A stretch of DNA of 64,000 bases from Firmicutes bacterium AM31-12AC (GTDB lineage Bacteria > Bacillota > Clostridia > Lachnospirales > Lachnospiraceae): NCBI GenBank assembly GCA_003480425.1, contig QUJA01000001.1:1-64000 (forward strand), given 5' to 3'. Positions 1 through 9,057 of the stretch are shown in pieces; the stretch's first letter is position 1; each line of letters opens with the position of its first letter. Made by a program: the position numbers and the translations under genes. The notes beneath the pieces were generated by a model. It did not search any database, was not told where the DNA came from, and saw nothing but the letters and a program-made list of their open reading frames with translations.

Positions 1-27
1 CACTGCGCATCCTCGCGGAGCGTTTAT
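1..27. repeat. Partial copy of a GC-rich dispersed intergenic repeat
   Basis: The first ~22 bases match 48580-48602 almost base for base: both read CA, then C or G, then TGCGCATCCT, a short variable step, then GCGGAGCG. The match is seen directly. Both copies are followed at once by an AT-rich step and a long palindrome. The window cuts the element, so its left part is not visible. It is probably the edge of a REP-like structured element. Confidence 0.6.
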
Positions 28-107
28 CTCAGTCGGAGATTGGACTCCCACTGAGACAAATTTGTTATTACTCACCACCTGAAGAGGTGGGAGTCTTCTC
101 GACTGAG
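28..107. repeat. Long imperfect palindrome overlapping the dacF 3' end
   Basis: CTCAGTC (28-34) pairs with GACTGAG (101-107), and GACTCCCA (43-50) pairs with TGGGAGTC (88-95). An internal alternative hairpin, CCACCT (75-80) with AGGTGG (85-90), gives a branched structure. The stop codon of the neighbouring carboxypeptidase (72-74) lies inside it, so the element supplies that protein's last ~13 codons. It could act as a terminator or mRNA-stabilising element, or be a REP/MITE-like repeat. No T-tract typical of an intrinsic terminator was seen. Confidence 0.65.
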
Positions 108-1184
108 ATTAATTTCTGATGATTTTGTTCCAACCCCTGCAGCGAGTAGTGCTGTCATATCATCGTAAAGAATTGTCTTTGTATCTGCTCCCATTATTAC
201 AGATATGTAAGGGTTTGATTCCATATCCTGATTATATAAAATAACACAAGACCCTGCTTCATCAGTTGTACCTGTTTTACCTCCAAGTACATTCACACCC
301 TCTGGCGGAGTTGCTTCTCCGGCCGAATAATAATTAGTAGGAATCCACTCTGTTGTCCACTGATCTCCATCAGCAGATGTAATCGTTGCAGAGTAGGATT
401 TCTGGGAAATAATATCAATAAATGTTGGATTCTTCGAGCATGCATTAAACATTAAATAAAGGTCATAAGCTGTTGTATACTGTTGTGGATCATGAAGCCC
501 ATGTGGATTAACAAAATTCGTATTAGTTGCTCCTAAAGCCTTCGCCTCTTCATTCATTTTCTGAACAAAAGCTTCTACACTTCCACCAACATGTTCTGCT
601 ATTGCCAATGCTGCATCATTGCCTGAATAAAGTAACAGACCATTCATTAAATCATACATTGACACCTGATCACCTGCTTCAAATCCGCAAACTTGTGCAT
701 CTGCGTCCAAATTCACAGCATTTTCGCTTATTGTAACAATATCATCGAGATTTCCATATTTTAGAGCAACATAAGCAGTCATAACTTTTGTTGTACTAGC
801 CGGATATAACTGTGTATGAATATTGTCAGCATAAAGTACTGTATTATTTTTAATATCGAATAAACCGGCAGCCCCCAAAGAATCGTCATCTGCATATCCT
901 TCCAATGAGACATTGTTTGAAGTTACACATAAATCTTTTGCAAATGTATCTCCTTTATATAGGCTTTTATTATAATTTTTCGTCTCATAATCAATTACAT
1001 AATCTTTCTTAGATCCTGAATAGATTAAATATGCAATTCCTATAGCCGTCAGACATAAAATAAGAATAACCAATACGGTTACTACCTGCTGTTGTCTTCG
1101 TCTTCTTTTTCGCAACGCCTTTCTTCGTCTTGCTGCATCATAAGAATTCTGTGTCTGTTTTTTGTTTTTATTTGTACATTTCAC
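72..1184 (-). CDS. D-alanyl-D-alanine carboxypeptidase (peptidase S11, DacF/PBP5-like)
   Basis: Removes the terminal D-Ala from peptidoglycan stem pentapeptides on the outer face of the membrane. The 370-residue product has a basic N-terminus (about residues 18-31), one membrane anchor (about 34-55) and the three penicillin-binding motifs: STTK with Ser130/Lys133, SGN with Ser187/Asn189, and KTG starting at Lys303. No C-terminal beta-sandwich domain of the PBP5 type follows. The start is GTG, with GAGGAG 12 bases upstream, and it overlaps the end of mgsA by 17 bases, so it is the last gene of the mre/min/rodA run. The last ~13 codons (LSREDSHLFRW and neighbours) are encoded by the palindromic repeat at 28-107, so the ancestral stop was probably a few codons earlier. 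The enzyme class is certain; the exact paralog is not. Confidence 0.93.
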   Translation of the reverse strand: MKCTNKNKKQTQNSYDAARRRKALRKRRRRQQQVVTVLVILILCLTAIGIAYLIYSGSKKDYVIDYETKNYNKSLYKGDTFAKDLCVTSNNVSLEGYADDDSLGAAGLFDIKNNTVLYADNIHTQLYPASTTKVMTAYVALKYGNLDDIVTISENAVNLDADAQVCGFEAGDQVSMYDLMNGLLLYSGNDAALAIAEHVGGSVEAFVQKMNEEAKALGATNTNFVNPHGLHDPQQYTTAYDLYLMFNACSKNPTFIDIISQKSYSATITSADGDQWTTEWIPTNYYSAGEATPPEGVNVLGGKTGTTDEAGSCVILYNQDMESNPYISVIMGADTKTILYDDMTALLAAGVGTKSSEINLSREDSHLFRW

Positions 1185-1563
1185 GCCAATCCAAATCTCC
1201 TCTGTCTAATGCAAGAATCAAAGCCTCTGCAGTGGCAATGTTTGTTGCAATTGGTATGTTATAGATATCGCACAACTTTACAATATCGTTGACATCCGGT
1301 TCATGAGAACGTGATGTTAATGGATCTCTAAAGAAAATAAGTAAATCCATATCATTGTGTTCAATCTGTGCCCCTAACATCTGTTTTCCGCCTAAATGTC
1401 CAGGAAGATATTTATGGATTGTTAGGTTTGTAACATTCTCAACCAACGTACCTGTTGTTTCCGTTGCATACAGATTATGTTTACTCAATATTCCTCGGTA
1501 TGCAATACAGAAATTCTGCATAAGTTTCTTTTTTGCATCATGTGCTACTAATCCGATATTCAT
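1168..1563 (-). CDS. mgsA: Methylglyoxal synthase
   Basis: Converts dihydroxyacetone phosphate to methylglyoxal and phosphate, a bypass that releases phosphate when sugar phosphates accumulate. The product is about 131 residues, normal for the family. Visible family elements are the N-terminal GLVAHDAKK, a TGTL loop, the HLGGKQMLGAQI segment and FFRDPL, which carries the expected catalytic Asp. The frame is open upstream to 1620, but the ATG at 1563 is chosen because AAGAGGAG lies just before it and homologs begin MNIGLVAHD. It starts 16 bases after rodA and overlaps the carboxypeptidase start. A place behind rodA and minE is usual in Lachnospiraceae and need not imply a cell-wall role. Confidence 0.94.
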   Translation of the reverse strand: MNIGLVAHDAKKKLMQNFCIAYRGILSKHNLYATETTGTLVENVTNLTIHKYLPGHLGGKQMLGAQIEHNDMDLLIFFRDPLTSRSHEPDVNDIVKLCDIYNIPIATNIATAEALILALDRGDLDWREMYK

Positions 1564-1579
1564 TACAAGTTCACTCCTC

Positions 1580-2710
1580 TTACTGGTATTTATTCTGTTG
1601 AAGTCCAACATTAAGAACAAGTCCGATTCCTATATAGAAACAGACGACCGAAGTCTGTCCGTAGCTGACAAACGGAAGCGAAATTCCGGTATTTGGGAAT
1701 AGCATTGTTGCTACACTGATATTAATAAAACTTTGGATACCAATCAATGCAGCTACTCCGGAACAAATGAGCTTTCCACTTACGTCTTTCGTCCTCATTC
1801 CAACAGAAATACAACTGATTACTATTAATAATAGCAAAATAATGACGCTACAACAACCCACAAATCCTAATTCTTCACCAATAATTGCAAAAATAAAATC
1901 TGTTTGAGGTTCTGAAATAAAATTTCCATTTTTAACAGAGGTTGTCGCATCGCTGTTATAGCCTTTACCGGTTAGTTGTCCTGACCCAATTGCCATAACA
2001 GAATTTAGTTGCTGATATGCTTCATCCGATTCATATTTCTCTGGCTCCAGCCATGCAAGAATTCGATTTTGCTGATATCCATGAAGTAATGGTTGATTTG
2101 GCTGTATGACAATCACAAACAAAATCACTGCTATTGGAACTACGATTGCCAATACTGTTCCTATAAATTTGTAACTCAAACCGCCTACAAACATCAATAC
2201 ACAGAACAATAAGCCCAGACAGATGGTGTTTGATAAGTTAGGCTGCTCGTAAATCAATGCTAAAGACGGAAGGATAAGTGCAACGCCCTGGATGATCGTC
2301 CACTTATCATTGATTACCCGATGTCGTTTCTTTAAAAATTGTGCATAGAATAAAATCATTAAAATTTTAGTCAGATCAGATGGCTGAAATTGAATAAATC
2401 CTAAATTCAACCATCTGGTTGCACCATTTGCCTCAACACCGAATAAAAGCACTGCTACAAGTAATACTAAATTAACGATGTATAATAACCAGTAAAATTT
2501 TAATATCCACTCATAATCAATCAATGAAACAATCACCATCGCAACAAATCCAATAAGTACTCCAAGTAGTTGTTTAAATTGATATGAATCTTTTGCGCTT
2601 CCTACAACAAAAATTCCAACAATAGATATTGCAAGAACAAGTGCAATTAAAATAAAATTATAATCTTGTATATGATATTGCTGTTTAAGCTTTTTAATAA
2701 AAAATTTCAC
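1580..2710 (-). CDS. rodA: SEDS peptidoglycan glycosyltransferase RodA
   Basis: Polymerises glycan strands from lipid II during lateral wall growth, working with the class B penicillin-binding protein encoded upstream in the same cluster. The 376-residue protein is almost entirely hydrophobic, with about ten membrane spans. It has the SEDS C-terminal signature GISLPFVSYGQTS (the usual form is LPFxSYGGSS) and the central GSGQLTGKGY loop. The start is GTG at 2710 with GGAG eight to nine bases upstream. It follows minE by 10 bases. Its place with mreBCD, PBP2 and minDE favours RodA over the divisome paralog FtsW. Confidence 0.93.
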   Translation of the reverse strand: MKFFIKKLKQQYHIQDYNFILIALVLAISIVGIFVVGSAKDSYQFKQLLGVLIGFVAMVIVSLIDYEWILKFYWLLYIVNLVLLVAVLLFGVEANGATRWLNLGFIQFQPSDLTKILMILFYAQFLKKRHRVINDKWTIIQGVALILPSLALIYEQPNLSNTICLGLLFCVLMFVGGLSYKFIGTVLAIVVPIAVILFVIVIQPNQPLLHGYQQNRILAWLEPEKYESDEAYQQLNSVMAIGSGQLTGKGYNSDATTSVKNGNFISEPQTDFIFAIIGEELGFVGCCSVIILLLLIVISCISVGMRTKDVSGKLICSGVAALIGIQSFINISVATMLFPNTGISLPFVSYGQTSVVCFYIGIGLVLNVGLQQNKYQ

Positions 2711-2720
2711 TTTTTTTCTC

Positions 2721-2915
2721 CTATAGTTTTATATGTATATCTGATCTTGAAATTTCGATATCCAACTGTTCTGGTTTAATATCAATATATTTAGAAATTG
2801 CAATATATATATCATTTGACATTTTCTCTACTATATCAGGTGTACATTTCATTCTATCGGCTACAACTAATGACCGTACTCTTTCTTTTGCAATCTCAAC
2901 AGATGGCACACTCAT
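2721..2915 (-). CDS. minE: Cell division topological specificity factor MinE (short form)
   Basis: MinE stimulates the MinD ATPase and drives Min redistribution on the membrane. The 64-residue product contains the conserved anti-MinCD-type segment (AKERVRSLVVADR, then CTPDIVEKMSNDI and SKYIDIKPEQLDIEI). It stops after the first part of the topological-specificity domain, about 20 or more residues short of typical MinE proteins of 85-90. No frameshifted remainder is visible before rodA, which follows after 10 bases, so the short form looks genuine. An AGGAGG site precedes the ATG. The gene lies directly after minD, which supports the call. Confidence 0.85.
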   Translation of the reverse strand: MSVPSVEIAKERVRSLVVADRMKCTPDIVEKMSNDIYIAISKYIDIKPEQLDIEISRSDIHIKL

Positions 2916-2928
2916 ATATTGCAGCCTC

Positions 2929-3720
2929 CTAATTTTTTACAAATATATGTTTAAAACGGGAAAGGATTCCTTCTGGTCTGTTAAAATCCGGTATTTGTAT
3001 CTCTTCACCTAAAATTCGCTGACAAATATTACTATATGCCTTCCCTGCAACGCCGGACTCCCCAATTACAGCTTCCCCCTGATTTGTTGCAATTACAACC
3101 TGCTCATCGTCCGGAATTACTCCTAGAAGCGGAATTGCCAGAATTTCTGTCACGTCTTCGACTGACATCATATCGCCTCTTCGTACCATGTCAACGCGAA
3201 GCTTATTGATCAGTAACTCTTTTTTTGCAATTCCGTTCGCTTCTAGAAGACCTATAATACGATCTGCATCACGGATAGCGGAAACTTCCGGGGTGGTTAC
3301 AACAATTGCTCTGTTAGCACCCGCAATTGCATTTTTAAATCCTTGTTCAATCCCTGCAGGACAATCAAGTAAAATGTAATCAAATTCCATCTTTAATTCA
3401 CTGATCAGCTTTCGCATTTGTTCCGGTGACACCGCTGACTTATCTTTTGTCTGTGCCGAAGGAAGTAAATATAACTCTGGAAAACGCTTGTCCTTGATCA
3501 ATGCCTGCTTCATCCTACATCCACCTGAGATTACATCTACCAGATTATATACAATACGATTTTCCAATCCCATGACAACATCAAGATTCCGAAGTCCTAA
3601 GTCTGTATCAATGACTACAACCTTCTTGCCCTTTGATGCAAGCCCTATTCCGATATTTGCTGTCGTTGTTGTTTTACCAACACCGCCTTTTCCTGATGTA
3701 ATGACAATTACCTCACCCAT
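2929..3720 (-). CDS. minD: Septum site-determining ATPase MinD
   Basis: A membrane-associated ParA-family ATPase that positions the division site. It has the deviant Walker A KGGVGKTTTTA near the N-terminus, the conserved DTDLGLRNLDVVMGLENR block, LLDCPAGIEQGF, and a C-terminal amphipathic membrane-targeting helix (about GILSRFKHIFVKN). The reading frame opens with a TTG at 3729, but AGGAGG sits one base before that codon and 10 bases before the ATG at 3720, so the ATG (263 residues, MGEVIVITSGK) is chosen. No minC precedes it: the next gene upstream is the PBP2 gene, 28 bases away. Confidence 0.96.
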   Translation of the reverse strand: MGEVIVITSGKGGVGKTTTTANIGIGLASKGKKVVVIDTDLGLRNLDVVMGLENRIVYNLVDVISGGCRMKQALIKDKRFPELYLLPSAQTKDKSAVSPEQMRKLISELKMEFDYILLDCPAGIEQGFKNAIAGANRAIVVTTPEVSAIRDADRIIGLLEANGIAKKELLINKLRVDMVRRGDMMSVEDVTEILAIPLLGVIPDDEQVVIATNQGEAVIGESGVAGKAYSNICQRILGEEIQIPDFNRPEGILSRFKHIFVKN

Positions 3721-3748
3721 TCTTGTCAATCCTCCTGCAATTTATTTC

Positions 3749-6622
3749 TTAATCTCCCGCTATCGCTGTTCCGAGACCTGCAGCATGTCCTGTAACCAGT
3801 TCTGCCTTATCTGTCAAGTTAAATTTTGCACGCACAATATCTCTGCCGATTTCTGCCGCATAAGAAGAACTATATCCATTCGCAATACGAATAGCAAGTG
3901 CAATTTCAGGTTTTTCTGCCGGAGCAAATCCGACAAATAGTGCATGGTCAGGATGTACGGTACTTTGCTGTGCTGTACCTGTTTTTCCAGCCATCGAAAA
4001 ATCAAGTCCGCTAAATGTTGCATCATATTGTACCATACTGATCATTCCTTGATGTACAAGATCCCAGGAATTAGACGATATCTCATCCATGGTATTTACA
4101 ACAGTTGGTTCATATTCTTTAATAATTTTTCCATTTGAATCTGTTGTTTTATCTATTAATGTAAGCTTATATACTGTTCCTCGATTTGCCACTGTCGCAA
4201 CATAACGATTCAACTGACTTACTGTATAGTTATTTGTACCTTGTCCAATTGCAGACTGTACAGCATATTGGTCCGAAATCTGCGGTTCCGACTCTGGTAT
4301 TTCCAATCCACTTGTTTCGCCAAGCCCAAATTCTTTTGCATATTTTGCAAGCTTTTCTACTCCAAGATCACTGTCATAATTTCCTTCTGCATCTGTTCCC
4401 AGTTCATATCCGACTTCATAGAAAAAGTTATTACATGACACTTTAAGTGCATCGACGATTGTCAAATCTCCATGTGCATTTGGATATGCCCAACATTTCG
4501 GACTTGGTGTTACCTTGTCAAAAATTCCGGAACAATTTAAGTATGTGCTTCCGGTTATTACGCCTTCCGTCAGTCCTGCAATAGAAGAAACCATCTTATA
4601 AGTAGATCCCGGTGCTGTTTTTTCCTGAGTTGCATTATTATAAAATGGTCTGGAAAGTCCGGTTACCAGCTGATTGTAATAAGCTGAATCCATTGTGTTA
4701 GCCAGACGATTGTTATCATAGCCCGGATAAGATACACATGCCAGGACTTCACCGGTATTGGGATCGCTCACCACCGCAGAGCCTGTACATGGTTCTAGAG
4801 CCAACTGGCCCGGAGTAATCTCCAGATTTTGAATTTTACTATACAACCAAGAATACGAATCAACTGTTCCTGAACGCAAACCATTGTAAGCAGCTTCATC
4901 CATAGGAAGTACTCCCTGTTCATATACAATTGCACAAATCTGCGCTCCGCTGATTCCACTTGATTTTATAAGATATTTATAGAGAAGTTTGTCGAAATTT
5001 ATATCTGAACTCAAATAATCTTGTAAATATCTTAAAATTGCCTGATACACCTCAGATGCATCTGAATATTTTTCAGAGGAAATATAGTTACTAAGCTTTG
5101 AACTATCAACCCAGTTTTTTGAAATCGCATAGTTCAAATATTGATTTAATGTGATTGTTTCCTGTTTTGCCCATGCCTGATATGTTTCATCTGATGTATC
5201 AATTGAATCTGCGACAAGAATGCCTGACTTATCTCGCAGTACTTGTTCTATATAATCTTCATATGCTTTCATTTCATCCGGAAGATCTTTATATGCTGTT
5301 CCACCATTTAATTCATTTATAATACTTTCAATAGCAGACGTTTTTTTCGCTGCAAACACAGCATATACTTCCTGTTCTGTCTGTCCTGCATTAGCTGCTG
5401 AGAAATGAGCTTCATCAATGATTTCATTTGCAATAAAAGCATTATAGGCATCATCTACCGGAATAATGATTTCTTTGGAATCGTCTACTGTACTAGGATC
5501 ATAATTCATAACATTACGAAGTTTTGACAATACAATACCCGCTATTTTTTCTTCAAGCAGCTGATATGTTTCTTCCTGCAAGTCCTTATCTATTGTCAAA
5601 TAAACGTCATTTCCTGCACCTGGTTCTTTGTAACTTACAACGTCGGTTACTTTTCCCACACTGTCCACGTAAAAAGTTTTACTTCCTTTTGCGCCCTGTA
5701 ATGTCTGGTCAAGTGTCTGCTCCAATCCTGATTTACCAACAATGTCAGATAATGAATATTTCTTTTTTGATTTTTTATCCAAAGAATCATATTCATCCTG
5801 TGATATTTTTCCTGTATACCCAATAATAGATGCAAAATATTTGCTGTCAGTATATCGACGTAATGATTCTTCTTCTATATTGACGCCTTCTAACATATCC
5901 AGATTTTCCATGATTGCTGCTGCAGTCTCATCACTGACGTCTGAAGCAAGAACAGTTGGAATATACTTCTGAAAACTGTTCAAATTGATTGCATAACGCA
6001 AATTTACCAATTTTAATATGTGAGCCTTATCCTCACTCGTATCATCAATACCATATCCATAAATATCATCTGTACATAGATAGTGCATTAAATCATCCGG
6101 TGTTGCATTCTTTTGTTTTTCAGTCAAGTCATCTACATATGTTTTGCCATAGACATCTGCTATAAAACGAAGTCTTGAAGTTTCATCTGTCTTTGAGAAT
6201 TGATAGTTTCCGGCTGAATCTAAAACAATTCCAAAATCACTGATAACAGAATCTCCATGTGCTTCAACAATATTAATCACATTTTCCAATGTCTGGTTTA
6301 ATGTCGTATTTCGATTCTCGTCAGATGGAATATCATCCTCCAGTGTAACAGAATATGCAAGTTCATTATATGCAAGTAAATTTCCATTTCTGTCATAGAT
6401 GTTTCCACGTGTACCTGCAATCTCTCTTGTTTTTCGAATCTGGAGTTTATAGTTGCTGAGATAATACTCGCCTTTTACAATTTGAAGATAAAATAGTCTA
6501 CCTATAAGAACCGCAGAAAGTATAATAAATAACAGAATCAATATAAATAATCTGGACTCTACTAACTGATGTCCCTTTTCTTTTATACGCTTTATGAATC
6601 GCTTAAACAAACTTACTTGCAC
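3749..6622 (-). CDS. mrdA: Penicillin-binding protein 2 (class B transpeptidase, elongation)
   Basis: Cross-links peptidoglycan during cell elongation as the partner of RodA. It has one membrane span (about residues 24-46), a pedestal region starting around GTRGNIYDRNGNLLAYN, and a C-terminal transpeptidase domain with STYK (Ser673, Lys676), SCN (Ser729, Asn731) and KTG (Lys880). At 957 residues it is far longer than usual PBP2 proteins (about 630-720). The extra length, roughly residues 370-620, is a helical, Asp/Glu/Ser-rich insert between pedestal and transpeptidase. The GTG at 6622 overlaps mreD by 20 bases with AGGA immediately before it. A TTG four codons later (6610) has better spacing to GGAG, so the exact start is uncertain. 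Confidence 0.94.
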   Translation of the reverse strand: MQVSLFKRFIKRIKEKGHQLVESRLFILILLFIILSAVLIGRLFYLQIVKGEYYLSNYKLQIRKTREIAGTRGNIYDRNGNLLAYNELAYSVTLEDDIPSDENRNTTLNQTLENVINIVEAHGDSVISDFGIVLDSAGNYQFSKTDETSRLRFIADVYGKTYVDDLTEKQKNATPDDLMHYLCTDDIYGYGIDDTSEDKAHILKLVNLRYAINLNSFQKYIPTVLASDVSDETAAAIMENLDMLEGVNIEEESLRRYTDSKYFASIIGYTGKISQDEYDSLDKKSKKKYSLSDIVGKSGLEQTLDQTLQGAKGSKTFYVDSVGKVTDVVSYKEPGAGNDVYLTIDKDLQEETYQLLEEKIAGIVLSKLRNVMNYDPSTVDDSKEIIIPVDDAYNAFIANEIIDEAHFSAANAGQTEQEVYAVFAAKKTSAIESIINELNGGTAYKDLPDEMKAYEDYIEQVLRDKSGILVADSIDTSDETYQAWAKQETITLNQYLNYAISKNWVDSSKLSNYISSEKYSDASEVYQAILRYLQDYLSSDINFDKLLYKYLIKSSGISGAQICAIVYEQGVLPMDEAAYNGLRSGTVDSYSWLYSKIQNLEITPGQLALEPCTGSAVVSDPNTGEVLACVSYPGYDNNRLANTMDSAYYNQLVTGLSRPFYNNATQEKTAPGSTYKMVSSIAGLTEGVITGSTYLNCSGIFDKVTPSPKCWAYPNAHGDLTIVDALKVSCNNFFYEVGYELGTDAEGNYDSDLGVEKLAKYAKEFGLGETSGLEIPESEPQISDQYAVQSAIGQGTNNYTVSQLNRYVATVANRGTVYKLTLIDKTTDSNGKIIKEYEPTVVNTMDEISSNSWDLVHQGMISMVQYDATFSGLDFSMAGKTGTAQQSTVHPDHALFVGFAPAEKPEIALAIRIANGYSSSYAAEIGRDIVRAKFNLTDKAELVTGHAAGLGTAIAGD

Positions 6623-7136
6623 TCCTTTTTTCTTCTGCTTCTAATCTATGGTTTATAAAAAGTATCAATGGATATAAGCCGATAGTAACGGCTATAGTAT
6701 AAATAAGTTCCGGAATAATTATATGGTTTAAATAATATAAGAAATTAAATTCACTACGCAACATAAACATAAATAAATAAACTGTAATACCGTAGAAAAG
6801 TTCACTTCCTGCAATCAGGCAAAGTGGCAGCTTAATATTGTCATCATAATACATTTTCTGAAACATTCCATTTATATATCCAACAATAAGATAGATCAAT
6901 GCGTAAAATCCAAGCATTGTACCAAATTGAATATCAATCAATAATCCGGAGAAAAATCCAAGGAACATGCCTTCTTTTGGTCCACGCATAAACCCGATAG
7001 ATGCTGTTATAATTAGCAGCAGATTCGGTTTTATGGACGCAAGTGTTAGTTTTTGAAACACTGTACACTGTAAAAGATAAGATATAAATAAAATGACGAC
7101 CATTACAATAAATCGTTTGATTTTATTTTTTTTCAT
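6603..7136 (-). CDS. mreD: Rod shape-determining membrane protein MreD
   Basis: An integral membrane part of the elongasome, linking the MreB filament and MreC to the wall synthases. The 177-residue product is very hydrophobic, with about five or six spans, and shows the family-like segment SIKPNLLLIITASIGFMRG followed by GLLIDIQFG. It has a good ribosome site (AAAGGGGC) and sits between mreC and the PBP2 gene, overlapping the latter by 20 bases. Sequence conservation in MreD is low, so the call rests on hydropathy, length and gene order. Confidence 0.9.
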   Translation of the reverse strand: MKKNKIKRFIVMVVILFISYLLQCTVFQKLTLASIKPNLLLIITASIGFMRGPKEGMFLGFFSGLLIDIQFGTMLGFYALIYLIVGYINGMFQKMYYDDNIKLPLCLIAGSELFYGITVYLFMFMLRSEFNFLYYLNHIIIPELIYTIAVTIGLYPLILFINHRLEAEEKRSASKFV

Positions 7137-7149
7137 ATTGCCTGCCCCT

Positions 7150-8010
7150 TTACTTATTTTCTGTAATAGATGATTTTTTTGTTGTAATTACAAGAACTTC
7201 TTGAAGATTTTTAAAATCAACCGCCGGAGTAATATAGCCGGAACGAGTCAGATTATTAGAATCTACATTCACTTCACTTACATATCCGATCAAAATTCCC
7301 TGTAAGTATTTGTCGCTTATATACGATGTAACGATCTGTTCTCCTACATTAATTGTATTATCGTTATTTTCCATCTGTTCAAATCGTATTTTACCATCAC
7401 TCATTAAAGAAAGATCTCCTTCTACAATGCATCGGTCAGATGTAGATAAAACCATGGCACTTACATTGCTAGAATCATCTATTATCGCACGTACCTTTGA
7501 CCATGTCGGACCTGTTTCTGTAACAATACCTACAAGACCGGTTCCGGCAATTACATTCATATTTTTCTCAATTCCATCCTTGCTTCCTTTATCTATTGTA
7601 AATGTACTGAACCAATTTCCGGAATCCTTTCCAATAACATGTGCTCCCACTTTTTCATATTCGGCGTAATTCTGATCAAGTTTATAAAGTGCCTGCAAAC
7701 GTTCCAATTCGTATTTATCTTCTTGCAGATTATTATTTTCTGTAATGAGATCATTCACCTGTTCTTTTAGTTTTTTGTTCTCTGTCTGAACCTCTTTTAG
7801 TGTTTTAAAGTTGTCATTCATGTCACCAAGCCATCCACCGATATGGTTGATTCCTTGTTGCATCGGAATCACCGTGACATTCGCCATAACTTTAAAAGGT
7901 CCGCGTACTTTGTCCGCAAATGTAGACAGCACCATAAGTAAAATACATACTAAGGCCAATCCAAACAGCCAATATCGATTTTTATGAGAATTTTTTTTTG
8001 TTTTCTTCAT
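7150..8010 (-). CDS. mreC: Rod shape-determining protein MreC
   Basis: A bitopic membrane protein that organises the elongation machinery in the periplasm-like space. It has a short cytoplasmic basic stretch, one membrane span (about residues 14-32), a coiled coil (about 65-105, rich in Glu/Lys/Leu heptads) and a C-terminal beta-domain with the typical GSKDGIEKNMNVIAGTGLVG segment. A GTG at 8025 is also in frame but lies inside mreB. The ATG at 8010 follows the mreB stop by two bases and has AGGTGG upstream, giving 286 residues. The mreB-mreC-mreD order confirms the assignment. Confidence 0.94.
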   Translation of the reverse strand: MKKTKKNSHKNRYWLFGLALVCILLMVLSTFADKVRGPFKVMANVTVIPMQQGINHIGGWLGDMNDNFKTLKEVQTENKKLKEQVNDLITENNNLQEDKYELERLQALYKLDQNYAEYEKVGAHVIGKDSGNWFSTFTIDKGSKDGIEKNMNVIAGTGLVGIVTETGPTWSKVRAIIDDSSNVSAMVLSTSDRCIVEGDLSLMSDGKIRFEQMENNDNTINVGEQIVTSYISDKYLQGILIGYVSEVNVDSNNLTRSGYITPAVDFKNLQEVLVITTKKSSITENK

Positions 8011-8012
8011 AA

Positions 8013-9032
8013 CTATTCTAACCACCTATACCCTTTGTCTAACATTGAATATGTCAAGCGTCCATATCTCTTTTTGTCCTGAATAATCTCTCTTAATCCA
8101 TTCATGCTGCACAATTCCGGATAATCTACTGTAGACACGCGCACGCCAACGCTTTCTTCAAGATATTCTGCAATTCCTCTTAAATTTGCCATCCCACCGG
8201 TAAGATAAATTCCGTTTTTTTTCAATTCTCTGAGAACATCCGGTGGAATTCGTTGTATCATTGTCTGAATCGCATCAACGCAATCATCCATCTGTTCTTT
8301 GAGAGCGGCTCTGACTAACCCTATTGAGATATCTGTACGCTGTGGAAGTCCAAGGATTAAATTTCTTCCGGCAATCTGCATTTTAGATTTCGTATCTTCG
8401 CTAAATATTCCGAATGTCCTGCGTAATTGCTCAGCAGTTTTTCTTCCTATCAGAAAATCGCGGTTTCGTCTTACTAAATTAATGATTTCCTGATCAAATT
8501 GTTCTCCTCCAAACTTTAACAGACGATTCATTACAATACCACCATATGCAAGAACACTTAATTCCATCGTTCCTCCACCCATGTTTAATATCATAACTCC
8601 ACCTGTTTGATATACATCTATTTTACAACCTATTGCATCTGCGATTCCACGCTCTACAACTGAAACAGACTTTGCTCGTGCAGAAGAATGATACACTAAA
8701 TCGTAAAAAGCTCTTTTTTCAACCTCTGTTATATCAGTTGGAATTGCAATCACATATTCACTTCCGAAAAATTGTCTTTTTCTTAGAAGATTCTCTAAAA
8801 GATTCTGCATGTCATAAAAACGAGCAATTACGCCTCCCTGCATAGGAAATAGTACCTCAATATTTTGAGGTGCCTTCTCGTACATAGCGTACGCTTCATC
8901 TCCCACTGCAAATATCTCTGTTTGATTTTTAGTTGCAATTGCACTTTTTTCTTTCCAGATTTCATCTTTTCTTTCATCATATACTTTTATTTCGTAAGTG
9001 CCCAAATCCAGTCCGTAAATATTTCCGGCCAT
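8013..9032 (-). CDS. mreB: Actin-like cell shape protein MreB
   Basis: Forms membrane-associated filaments that orient lateral wall synthesis. The 339-residue product has the actin-family nucleotide motifs: phosphate-1 YGLDLGTYEIKVYD (residues 6-19), phosphate-2 ILNMGGGTMELSVLAYGG (mid-protein) and the adenosine motif GIYLTGGMANLRG near the C-terminus. The phosphate-1 loop is divergent from the common GIDLGTANTLVY form, as is seen in some clostridial MreB proteins. A strong site (AGGGGAAGG) precedes the ATG. It is preceded by radC, the same order as in Bacillus subtilis. Confidence 0.94.
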   Translation of the reverse strand: MAGNIYGLDLGTYEIKVYDERKDEIWKEKSAIATKNQTEIFAVGDEAYAMYEKAPQNIEVLFPMQGGVIARFYDMQNLLENLLRKRQFFGSEYVIAIPTDITEVEKRAFYDLVYHSSARAKSVSVVERGIADAIGCKIDVYQTGGVMILNMGGGTMELSVLAYGGIVMNRLLKFGGEQFDQEIINLVRRNRDFLIGRKTAEQLRRTFGIFSEDTKSKMQIAGRNLILGLPQRTDISIGLVRAALKEQMDDCVDAIQTMIQRIPPDVLRELKKNGIYLTGGMANLRGIAEYLEESVGVRVSTVDYPELCSMNGLREIIQDKKRYGRLTYSMLDKGYRWLE

Positions 9033-9057
9033 TATTTATCCTTCCCCTAAATTTAAA

